The notes below the pieces were generated by a model. It ran no database searches. It was not told where the DNA came from and saw nothing but the letters and a program-made list of their open reading frames with translations. From an uncultured bacterium (GTDB lineage Bacteria; Bacteroidota; Bacteroidia; Chitinophagales; CAIOSU01): 12,939 nt of DNA. Below, piece by piece: positions 6,947-12,939 of this stretch. Location: assembly GCA_903861055.1 (NCBI GenBank), contig CAIOSU010000079.1, positions 1 to 12,939 on the forward strand. The letters are read 5' to 3'. How positions within the stretch are numbered: position 1 is the first letter of the stretch; the number at the start of each line of letters is the position of its first letter. The position numbers were made by a program, and so were the translations under genes.

Positions 6947-6973
6947 CTAAAAATCATTCACTAATTTTCACTC

Positions 6974-7000
6974 AACTCGTAACTCGTAACCAGTAATTCG
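6974..7000. repeat. 7-bp tandem repeat between the proS stop and its terminator
   Basis: AACTCGT, AACTCGT, AACCAGT, AATTCG: two exact heptamers followed by two degenerate ones, 27 bases in all. It directly abuts the hairpin at 7001-7025. It is non-coding and lies in the 3' untranslated region of proS. Confidence 0.75.
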
Positions 7001-7025
7001 CACCCATTCGGCTCCGCTCAGGGTG
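7001..7025. repeat. Dispersed-type hairpin repeat after proS
   Basis: CACCC (7001-7005) pairs with GGGTG (7021-7025), with an inner CGG-CT-CCG stem. The minus-strand reading TGTCACCCTGAGCGGAGCC resembles a short repeat that I recall as scattered in many Bacteroidota and related genomes (the CCCTGAGCG...CGAAGGG type). Multi-copy status cannot be tested from this window. It ends eight bases before the proS stop codon. Confidence 0.5.
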
Positions 7026-7032
7026 ACACAAA

Positions 7033-8508
7033 TCAATAAGCTCTCGCGAACACCGCACGCTGCTTGCTTGGTTTGCCGGTAACGATGCAAACGCCGTCTT
7101 CTAAAGGGTTGTTAAGAGGTATGCAGCGGATGGTGGCTTTGGTTTCCTCTTTGATTTTATCTTCCGTTTCAGAAGTGCCATCATAGTGGGCCAACACAAA
7201 ACCAGCTTCGTCGTCTAATATGCGCTTAAACTCCTCGTAGGTGTCAGCCTTGCGGGTATTCTCCTCACGGAATTGAAGGGCCTTTTGGAACATGTTGGCT
7301 TGTATAGCATCCAAAAGTTCAGGTATCAAAGTATCCAGTTCGTCCAGCTGCATAAGCTGCTTCTCCTTAGTGTCGCGACGCGCTACTTCGGCAGTGCCGT
7401 TGGCCATATCGCGTGGGCCAATAGCTACGCGCACTGGCACGCCTTCTAACTCATATTGGGCAAACTTAAAGCCCGGGCGGGTTTGGTCGTCGTCGTCAAA
7501 CTTCACCGAAATACCTTTGGCCTTTAAAGCGGCCATTAGGCCACTCACACGGTCAAATACTGCATTCAGTTCTTCTTCGTTTTTGAAGATAGGCACAATA
7601 ACTACTTGCAGCGGTGCCACTTTTGGCGGCAACACCAAGCCTTCGTCGTCGCTGTGCGCCATTAATAAGGCACCTATCAAACGGGTACTTACGCCCCATG
7701 AGGTTGCCCAAACAAACTCCAATGTGTTCTCTTTATTGGTAAACTGTACTTCGAAAGCCTTAGCAAAGTTTTGGCCCAAAAAGTGAGAAGTACCTGCTTG
7801 CAAAGCTTTACCATCTTGCATCAAAGCCTCAATACAGTAGGTCTCAACTGCACCGGCAAAACGCTCATTTGGTGTTTTTACGCCTTTAAGCACTGGTATA
7901 GCTAGGAAATTTTCTACAAAATCTGCATAGACATCAAGCATACGCTCTGCTTCTTGAATGGCCTCTTGGCTAGTGCTGTGTGCGGTGTGGCCTTCTTGCC
8001 ACAAAAACTCGGCCGTGCGCAAGAATAAACGGGTGCGCATTTCCCAACGAACTACGTTAGCCCACTGGTTTATGAGCAAAGGTAAATCGCGGTACGATTT
8101 TATCCAGCCTTTGTAGGTGTTCCAAATTATCGTCTCCGAAGTAGGGCGCACAATCAGCTCTTCTTCCAACTTTGCATCCGGGTCTACCACAATACCACCA
8201 CCATTTGGGTCGTTCATAAGGCGGTAGTGGGTTACCACAGCGCACTCCTTCGCAAACCCTTCAACGTGTGCAGCTTCTTTGCTCAAAAAGCTTTTTGGTA
8301 TAAAAAGCGGGAAGTAGGCATTTACGTGTCCAGTTTCCTTGAATTTTTTGTCCAATTCTGTCTTCATGTTCTCCCAAAGGGCATACCCGTATGGCCTTAT
8401 CACCATACAGCCCCTTACCGAAGAGTGCTCGGCTAGTTTGCCGCGCAACACTAAATCATTATACCACTGGCTGTAATCTTCAGCCCTACTACATATTTTC
8501 TTGCTCAT
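7033..8508 (-). CDS. proS: Prolyl-tRNA synthetase, archaeal/eukaryote type
   Basis: 491 residues from the ATG at 8508. An upstream in-frame TTG (8553) is rejected because a promoter box lies over it. The enzyme charges tRNA-Pro with proline in the cytoplasm. Class II synthetase features are clear: the N-terminal SRAEDYSQWYND opening; RPTSE (121-125); motif 2 with RWEMRTRLFLRTAEFLWQE and GHTAH (154-177); motif 3 GVSTRLIGALLMAHSDDEG (272-290). An anticodon-binding domain follows (about 300-400, QVVIVPI and VAIGPRD). The C-terminal domain ends in Tyr (ARAY), as usual for this ProRS type, which lacks the large editing insertion of Escherichia coli ProRS. The C-terminal domain keeps only two Cys (462 and 474), so the four-Cys zinc site of archaeal relatives appears lost. 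It has its own promoter and terminator. Confidence 0.97.
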   Translation of the reverse strand: MSKKICSRAEDYSQWYNDLVLRGKLAEHSSVRGCMVIRPYGYALWENMKTELDKKFKETGHVNAYFPLFIPKSFLSKEAAHVEGFAKECAVVTHYRLMNDPNGGGIVVDPDAKLEEELIVRPTSETIIWNTYKGWIKSYRDLPLLINQWANVVRWEMRTRLFLRTAEFLWQEGHTAHSTSQEAIQEAERMLDVYADFVENFLAIPVLKGVKTPNERFAGAVETYCIEALMQDGKALQAGTSHFLGQNFAKAFEVQFTNKENTLEFVWATSWGVSTRLIGALLMAHSDDEGLVLPPKVAPLQVVIVPIFKNEEELNAVFDRVSGLMAALKAKGISVKFDDDDQTRPGFKFAQYELEGVPVRVAIGPRDMANGTAEVARRDTKEKQLMQLDELDTLIPELLDAIQANMFQKALQFREENTRKADTYEEFKRILDDEAGFVLAHYDGTSETEDKIKEETKATIRCIPLNNPLEDGVCIVTGKPSKQRAVFARAY

Positions 8509-8550
8509 AGCAAACTTGGTACGCTCTTTGTTCGTTATATATACAGATGC

Positions 8551-8580
8551 CAAAGTTAACGATTAAATTTGTTGCACGAA
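8551..8580 (-). promoter_or_regulatory. proS: proS promoter
   Basis: The minus strand reads TAACTTTG at 8558-8551, a perfect TAnnTTTG box, with TTCG (8580-8577) 18 bases upstream as a weak -33 box. Transcription should start near 8544, giving a leader of about 36 bases before the ATG at 8508 and excluding initiation at the TTG at 8553. Confidence 0.6.
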
Positions 8581-8610
8581 GGGCATTTGAAAAAGTGGCA
8601 CGATGATTGG

Positions 8611-8627
8611 AATCAACGAAATTGATT
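8611..8627. promoter_or_regulatory. Inverted repeat in the divergent proS intergenic region
   Basis: AATCAA (8611-8616) CGAAA TTGATT (8622-8627) is a perfect 6-bp inverted repeat with a 5-base spacer. It sits between proS (minus) and the low-complexity protein gene (plus). The size and spacing would suit a dimeric repressor site, but nothing else supports it. TAACTTG at 8639-8645 is the best -7-like box for the plus-strand gene, without a well-spaced -33 partner. Confidence 0.25.
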
Positions 8628-8702
8628 AAACTAGTTAGTAACTTGTAAGTCAAACCAAAAAGACACGCGATCCATTTTTAATACCCAGATAAACCGAATG
8701 CC

Positions 8703-10664
8703 ATGAAAACACTTGTACTCATATCATCCTTTTTAACGGCAACCATTTTTGCTGCTTGGGGGCAGAATAATGACGACGTGTATTACCAACCTAATGGAGG
8801 TAATACCAACACGAGCCAAGACCAATACTACGACAACAGTGGCCAATATAATAATGGCACGGGTACTAGTACTGCCAACGATGGCTACAATTACAATCAG
8901 TATAATAATGACTATGGTAGTGCCGATAGGTATGATTATGCCGACAGCAGCGATTATTATACTGATGGCGATGGTAATACTTATATTACCAACAACTATT
9001 ATGATAATGATGGCAACGTAAGTAATTACGACTACTTTTATACAAGTCGTATACGCCGTTTTTATACCCCATATTACGGTTTTGGCTGGTATAGCGGCGC
9101 CTATACCGACCCATACTGGTATGGTTACAACGACCCTTGGTATTGGGGTAGCAGCATATACGTAGGTAGTGGCTTTTATGTAGGGCCTACTTGGGGTTGG
9201 AATACTGGTTGGTGCTCAACTTCATGGCATACTGCCTATGCTTGGGGCAATGGCTGGAACAACGGTTGGGGCAACGGATGGTATGGAAACTATGGATGGA
9301 ATACTGGTTGGAATAACGGCTGGAACAATGGTGGCTGGAACAACGGCTGGAACAATGGCTGGAATAACGGTTATTGGAACGGATATAACAACGGGTACAA
9401 CGACGGTTACAACAATGGATTTAATGATGGATACTATGGCATTAACAGCCCCTATTACAACCAGCAGTACGGTCCACGCTACCGCGAAGGTGGTAGCCAA
9501 GGCTATGCTGGTGGCGGCAAAACAGTTGACAACCCACTAGGCGGGGGCAAAACTAGCCCAGACCCAGAGGGAACCTTGAGGGTTGGCACTAATCCAGGTA
9601 TATCGGTTGGTGCTCCCATTTCGAGTAATGGTACTCTAGTTGGTAGGGGATCAGGCGCTAACGTATATACAAGCCCAAGCAACGGTAGCAGCGCTATTGC
9701 ACCTGCACCTGCTGGCGGCAAAAACATAGGCAACAATACAGGAACCGTAATATCTACCACCAGCCCTAACGCTGGCAGATATAGTGGCAAGCCTAACGCG
9801 GTTGCCCCAAATGGTAATACCAACACTGGAGGGATTACAACAGCGCCTGTTGGAGGTGTAAATGGCAAACCATCAGTTAGCCCTACTACTACCAGCACTA
9901 ACATTGGCACAGCGCCAAATACCACCCGAAATGCACCTGCTGGTACGGGTATGAACACTAACCCGAATGTGTATACTGCACCTGGCGGCAATATTAACCG
10001 TAACACTACAGTAAACCCAGTGCCGAGTACCACTAGGCCTACTAATGTAAATCCGAGCAACACGCAACCGCGCAATACTACCCCGGCATCGGCTCCAACA
10101 CCGAGCACTAAGCCGGGTAACACACAACCGCGCAATACAGCGCCTGCTCCGAGCAATACGCCTAACAACACGCAGCCGCGCAATACGGCCCCTGCTCCGA
10201 GTAATACGCCTAACAATACGCAGCCGCGTAATACGGCCCCGGCTCCGAGCAACAAGCCTACTTACTCACAACCGCGCACTAGCTCACCAGCACCAGCTCC
10301 GAGTAACAAGCCTTCCTACTCACAGCCGCGCACAAGTTCACCAGCGCCAGCCCCGAGCAATAAGCCCAGCTACTCACAACCGCGCACTAGCCCACCAGCA
10401 CCAGCTCCGAGTAACAAGCCTTCCTACTCACAACCGCGCACAAGCTCACCAACATCGGCCCCGAGTAACAAGCCTTCCTACTCACAACCTCGCACAAGCT
10501 CACCAGCACCAGCTCCGAGTAACAAGCCTTCCTACTCACAACCGCGCACAAGCTCACCAGCGCCAGCGCCGAGTGGCGGTGGCGGAAACCGTGGTGGAAG
10601 CATCAGCCCAAGTGGTGGCGGCAAAGGCGGCGGCGGCTCAATACCTTCAGGACCCCGTAATTAA
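8703..10664 (+). CDS. Secreted low-complexity protein: Tyr/Trp/Asn-rich front, Pro-rich repeat tail
   Basis: 653 residues; signal peptide about 1-20 (hydrophobic, ending AAWG). I recognise no enzymatic domain. Residues 22-115 are rich in N, D, Y, G and T. Residues 116-180 are very aromatic (YGFGWYSG, DPYWYGYND). Residues 181-246 repeat GWNN and later GYNN/GYND. Residues about 268-450 are G/N/T/P-rich. Residues 453-520 hold four NTQPRN units, and 521-624 five full copies plus one partial of an 18-residue YSQPRTSSPAPAPSNKPS unit. The tail (625-653) is Gly/Ser-rich. The composition suggests an unfolded envelope, matrix or wall-spanning protein. It lies 50 bases before an outer-membrane protein gene on the same strand, so co-transcription is plausible. 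Similar neighbours of proS exist in Bacteroidota, to my recollection, and some have been mislabelled as prolyl-tRNA synthetase or vitellogenin because of location or composition. Confidence 0.75.
   Translation: MKTLVLISSFLTATIFAAWGQNNDDVYYQPNGGNTNTSQDQYYDNSGQYNNGTGTSTANDGYNYNQYNNDYGSADRYDYADSSDYYTDGDGNTYITNNYYDNDGNVSNYDYFYTSRIRRFYTPYYGFGWYSGAYTDPYWYGYNDPWYWGSSIYVGSGFYVGPTWGWNTGWCSTSWHTAYAWGNGWNNGWGNGWYGNYGWNTGWNNGWNNGGWNNGWNNGWNNGYWNGYNNGYNDGYNNGFNDGYYGINSPYYNQQYGPRYREGGSQGYAGGGKTVDNPLGGGKTSPDPEGTLRVGTNPGISVGAPISSNGTLVGRGSGANVYTSPSNGSSAIAPAPAGGKNIGNNTGTVISTTSPNAGRYSGKPNAVAPNGNTNTGGITTAPVGGVNGKPSVSPTTTSTNIGTAPNTTRNAPAGTGMNTNPNVYTAPGGNINRNTTVNPVPSTTRPTNVNPSNTQPRNTTPASAPTPSTKPGNTQPRNTAPAPSNTPNNTQPRNTAPAPSNTPNNTQPRNTAPAPSNKPTYSQPRTSSPAPAPSNKPSYSQPRTSSPAPAPSNKPSYSQPRTSPPAPAPSNKPSYSQPRTSSPTSAPSNKPSYSQPRTSSPAPAPSNKPSYSQPRTSSPAPAPSGGGGNRGGSISPSGGGKGGGGSIPSGPRN
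9243..9440 (+). repeat. GWNN/GYND coding repeat
   Basis: This encodes residues 181-246, with repeats of TGGAAYAAYGGY-type 12-bp units (GWNN). It shifts to GYNN, GYND and GFND units toward the 3' end. The mixed synonymous codons (AAC/AAT, GGC/GGT) show that the array is not a fresh expansion. Confidence 0.8.
10059..10574 (+). repeat. Pro-rich coding repeats: NTQPRN units, then 54-bp YSQPRT units
   Basis: Four NTQPRN units run from 10059 to 10262, mostly 48 bp, the first 60 bp. From 10263 to 10574 there are five full 54-bp units and one 42-bp partial. The 54-bp units are nearly identical in DNA, with changes such as SSPAP to SPPAP and SSPTS, indicating recent duplication and probable strain-to-strain length variation. 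Confidence 0.9.
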
Positions 10665-10714
10665 GTATGCCATTGTTTGAGTAATGTTGTTTTGCAAGTA
10701 GAACCAGAAAAGTG

Positions 10715-12175
10715 ATGAAACGATTTATACTTACAGGCCTAGTTAGTTTTATGGTGGGTGCTGCTGCAATAGCGCAAAACCCAACAGAAACGCTAAGGTA
10801 CTCGCAGCAAAGGCCCGGCGGAACCGCGAGGGCCCTTGGGGTTGGAGGGGCCTTTGGTGCCATCGGAGCTGATTACACAGCCGTAGGTATTAACCCAGGT
10901 GGATTGGGACTATATCGGCGCAGCGACCTCTCCTTAAGTTTTGGCGTACAAAATACCAGTGCAAATACCAATTTGTTTGGTTCCATCGCCGATGCACACC
11001 AAGTAAGGGCCTTTTTGCCCAATGCGAGCATTGTTTTAAGTAGGTTAAGAAGAAAATCGAGCAACTGGAAGGCTTTTAATTTTGGCTTTGGTTTTAATAG
11101 GTTAGCCAACTACAACGCCAATAGCGTGTTTGTAAACAAGCAAAGCTCCAACTCATTGCTAAACCAGTACCGCGACGAGCTAACTGCCAGTGGGCTTACC
11201 GAAGACCAAATTTCGTTCGATAACTTGAGCCCCGGGGCAGTGTTGGGCTATTACAACTTTCTCTTAAACCCTATTGGCACAAGTGGCACCCAGTATTCGG
11301 CTATAACTGATGGATATAACGTAAACCAGCAAATTTCGCTTACCCGCCGTGGCGGATTGGATGAAATGTCGTTTGCATTCGGCACCAGTTACAATGATCG
11401 GCTCTATATAGGTATGTTGGTTGGGGTGCCGTTTTTAACCTACCGAGAGAAACTGAATGTGCGCGAAAGTGATGAGGCCAATGTTATTCCCTCTTTCAAC
11501 AACTATTCTTTCTCCCAAAACCTCACTACCGATGGTATTGGGGTAAATGCCAAGTTTGGATTGGTTGTGCGCGCAGCCAATTGGGTGCGCTTTGGCGCAT
11601 CATTTCACACGCCTACGCGCTATAGTATTACCGAGAAGTATAATACAATAGCCACCTCAAATGTAGATGCGGTGCAGTATAACAACACCTCACCTGACGG
11701 AAAATTCGATTACCAGCTTTCTACTCCTTGGAGGGCTGTAGTTAGCGCGGCGTTTATTATTAAAAAATATGGTTTCCTCTCAGCCGATTACGAGTATACT
11801 AATTACAACAGGGCTCGGTACAATTTTTCTGGTTTCAAAAGCGCCGAAAGTGCTTTAAACCAGGATGTGAAGGACTATCTTAAGGCAATACACACAGTTC
11901 GAGTGGGCGGCGAAGCAGCCATTAAAAACTTCAGGCTACGGGCAGGCTATGCACTCAGTACCAGCCCCATCGAGAAGAATAGGGTTGTTGCTGGCCGCGA
12001 CCTTACTTCTTCAACCTATTCAGGTGGAGTAGGGTACAGGGGCAAAAAATGGTATGTTGATTTGGCTTATTTCCGTTCCGTAAGCGAAGGAACAGCCGTC
12101 ATTTCGTCGGACATTACCGCAGCCGAAAAGTTAAAATCGGATAATGTGGTGATAACGGTAGGGCTTAATTTTTAA
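10715..12175 (+). CDS. Outer-membrane beta-barrel protein, OmpP1/FadL-like
   Basis: 486 residues from the ATG at 10715; the GTG just before it (10712) is also in frame, but the ATG is preferred. Signal peptide about 1-21 (VGAAAIAQ). The mature N-terminus carries GGTARALGVGGAFGAIGAD and then INPGGLGLYR, the signature of the Bacteroidota OMPP1/FadL/TodX-like family (often labelled hemin receptor), whose members form barrels importing hydrophobic compounds. The rest alternates polar and aromatic residues as beta strands do (SLSFGVQN, WVRFGASFHTP, GFLSADYEYTNY, KWYVDLAYFRS), and it ends in Phe (VVITVGLNF), the usual barrel-assembly signal. The ligand is unknown. It follows the low-complexity gene by 50 bases; TAATGTTG at 10682-10689 is a weak promoter-like box. 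A terminator overlaps its stop codon. Confidence 0.82.
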   Translation: MKRFILTGLVSFMVGAAAIAQNPTETLRYSQQRPGGTARALGVGGAFGAIGADYTAVGINPGGLGLYRRSDLSLSFGVQNTSANTNLFGSIADAHQVRAFLPNASIVLSRLRRKSSNWKAFNFGFGFNRLANYNANSVFVNKQSSNSLLNQYRDELTASGLTEDQISFDNLSPGAVLGYYNFLLNPIGTSGTQYSAITDGYNVNQQISLTRRGGLDEMSFAFGTSYNDRLYIGMLVGVPFLTYREKLNVRESDEANVIPSFNNYSFSQNLTTDGIGVNAKFGLVVRAANWVRFGASFHTPTRYSITEKYNTIATSNVDAVQYNNTSPDGKFDYQLSTPWRAVVSAAFIIKKYGFLSADYEYTNYNRARYNFSGFKSAESALNQDVKDYLKAIHTVRVGGEAAIKNFRLRAGYALSTSPIEKNRVVAGRDLTSSTYSGGVGYRGKKWYVDLAYFRSVSEGTAVISSDITAAEKLKSDNVVITVGLNF

Positions 12176-12188
12176 CAGCCCTTTTATT
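12161..12188 (+). terminator. Terminator overlapping the stop of the outer-membrane protein gene
   Basis: GGGCT (12161-12165) pairs with AGCCC (12177-12181) across an 11-base loop containing the TAA stop. TTTTATT follows directly from 12182. The stem is short but GC-rich and the T-tract is well placed. Confidence 0.5.
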
Positions 12189-12422
12189 TCGCCACCATCT
12201 TCAAGATAATTTACAAACAACACCGTTACCACTTGTAGAGAATAATCTAGCGTTGGTTTGTTTAATTTGCTCCAAGGTTATGCACCATGTAGAGATTATG
12301 TAGCTGCTGCTTTTTTGCGAAAAGGCAATACGAAATATCTCGTGAATCGCGAAACCAGTCGGCTTGCAAGTATACAGTGGTTGTAAAACCTGGAAAATAG
12401 AAAGGAGAAATTTAGTTAACGC
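12189..12422. other. Convergent intergenic gap with no recognised gene
   Basis: About 234 bases lie between the terminator and the secG stop. I see no tRNA, no plausible reading frame and no strong terminator for secG. The only structure is an approximate direct repeat around TGTAGAGA (12234-12241 and 12288-12295) and weak short hairpins. A Shine-Dalgarno-like AAAGGAG near 12401 has no plus-strand gene behind it. Confidence 0.6.
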
Positions 12423-12836
12423 TTATTTTTCGTCGCCAGCAGCCGGTGCATCAGTTGCAGGTGCAGGCTCAGGAGCTGGGGTCATACCACCGCCAGTTGA
12501 AGGCTCACCAACTGGAGCTGGGTTAAAACCAGCAGGTGGCGTTGCAGGGCGTTCTTTGCTCAACTCTTCTACAACCGAACCTTCAGTGGTAGTAACGTTA
12601 TCACCGCTTTTTGGCAAAAATACTGCTGAAAGCAAAGTAAGTGCTAGCAAAAGAATTGCCAAAGTCCAAGTAGCTTTTTCAATAGTTTCGGTTGCACGAC
12701 GGGCACCCATTACTTGGTTGCCAATGTTTGCGAAGCCTGCGCCCAATCCGCTACCTTTTGGGTTTTGGATAAGAACTGCTAATGATAGCAAAATGCAAAC
12801 GATGATTATAATAACTACTAAGAAGGTGAAAGCCAT
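12423..12836 (-). CDS. secG: Preprotein translocase subunit SecG
   Basis: 137 residues from the ATG at 12836. An in-frame TTG at 12869 is excluded because the promoter box covers it. SecG is the small accessory subunit of the SecYEG channel in the inner membrane and aids SecA-driven export. The sequence has two membrane segments (about 3-22 and 57-74) joined by the conserved loop VLIQNPKGSGLGAGF (21-35), the family signature. After the second segment there is a tail of about 62 residues rich in Pro, Ala, Gly and Glu (PAPVGEP, APEPAPA), longer than in the E. coli protein; such tails occur in Bacteroidota SecG. Every secreted protein in this window would depend on the Sec channel. Confidence 0.93.
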   Translation of the reverse strand: MAFTFLVVIIIIVCILLSLAVLIQNPKGSGLGAGFANIGNQVMGARRATETIEKATWTLAILLLALTLLSAVFLPKSGDNVTTTEGSVVEELSKERPATPPAGFNPAPVGEPSTGGGMTPAPEPAPATDAPAAGDEK

Positions 12837-12866
12837 GACTATTACTTTATCTTGATTATAGGAGTG

Positions 12867-12897
12867 CAAAGTTAGTGTAATACTACCAAATACACAA
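12867..12897 (-). promoter_or_regulatory. secG: secG promoter
   Basis: The minus strand reads TAACTTTG at 12874-12867, a perfect TAnnTTTG box identical to the one before proS. TTG (12897-12895) sits 20 bases upstream in the -33 position. The predicted start is near 12860, giving a leader of about 24 bases to the ATG at 12836. Confidence 0.65.
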
Positions 12898-12939
12898 TAA
12901 TGTAATTTACGTTCACCATCTTTATTTTCTAGGGTGTGG

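Noticed and set aside
9503..10255. Long minus-strand open frame (250 codons), hydrophobic
   Set aside because: It is a by-product of the biased Gly/Asn/Thr/Pro codons on the plus strand; it shows Leu/Val/Gly repeats mirroring the plus-strand repeat units.
10059..10574. Regular repeats as a possible CRISPR array
   Set aside because: The units are contiguous with no unique spacers, keep the reading frame and lie within a signal-peptide-bearing coding sequence.
10810..10837. GC-rich imperfect hairpin in the outer-membrane protein gene (AAGGCCC...GCGG-AA-CCGC...GGGCCCTT)
   Set aside because: It encodes the conserved RPGGTARAL motif of the family, and the arms are interrupted, so coding constraint explains it.
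12234..12295. Approximate direct repeat around TGTAGAGA, 54 bases apart
   Set aside because: The shared core is only eight bases and the flanks diverge; this is expected by chance in AT-rich intergenic DNA.
12364..12855. Plus-strand open frame opposite secG, preceded by a Shine-Dalgarno-like AAAGGAG
   Set aside because: It is the antisense of an unambiguous secG, and the ribosome-site-like sequence lies inside that frame rather than before a start codon.
12870..12938. secG frame open upstream to the window edge
   Set aside because: The stretch contains the promoter boxes and gives no SecG-like sequence; the conserved family N-terminus begins at the ATG at 12836.

Overview
The window looks like chromosomal DNA from a member of the Bacteroidota. 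The reasons are a C-terminal type IX secretion (T9SS) sorting domain, promoter-like TAnnTTTG boxes in front of several genes, few Shine-Dalgarno sequences, an archaeal/eukaryote-type prolyl-tRNA synthetase, and a Bacteroidota-style outer-membrane protein ending in Phe. I see no phage module, transposase gene, tRNA, rRNA or CRISPR array.

Layout. Positions 1-149 hold a cluster of hairpin repeats resembling REP/RAYT-type palindromes. A lipoprotein alpha/beta hydrolase of the proline iminopeptidase type follows (222-1238, +). Next is a tightly coupled pair of secreted proteins: a collagen-like/tail-collar fibre protein (1352-2875, +), whose stop codon overlaps by one base the start of a subtilisin-like protease with a C-terminal CUB domain (2875-4581, +). 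The protease gene carries a perfect 16-bp-arm inverted repeat just after its signal-peptide codons. It converges, across a symmetric terminator, on a large secreted seven-repeat beta-propeller protein with a T9SS tail (4620-6827, -).

The second half is closer to housekeeping. proS (7033-8508, -) has its own terminator, with a small tandem repeat and a dispersed-type hairpin lying between its stop codon and that terminator. Divergent from proS run a very low-complexity Tyr/Trp/Asn- and Pro-rich secreted protein (8703-10664, +) and an OmpP1/FadL-like outer-membrane protein (10715-12175, +). secG (12423-12836, -) closes the window.

How the genes fit together. The first half reads as cell-envelope and surface functions: a periplasm-facing hydrolase, a fibre protein with a co-translated protease, and a T9SS-exported propeller. 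The most system-like element is the collagen-like fibre plus CUB-subtilase pair; that they act on one another is inference only. Several genes have upstream TTG or GTG codons that would over-extend them. For proS and secG the TAnnTTTG promoter boxes lie over those TTG codons and so settle the internal ATG as the start; for the lipoprotein hydrolase the signal peptide settles it.
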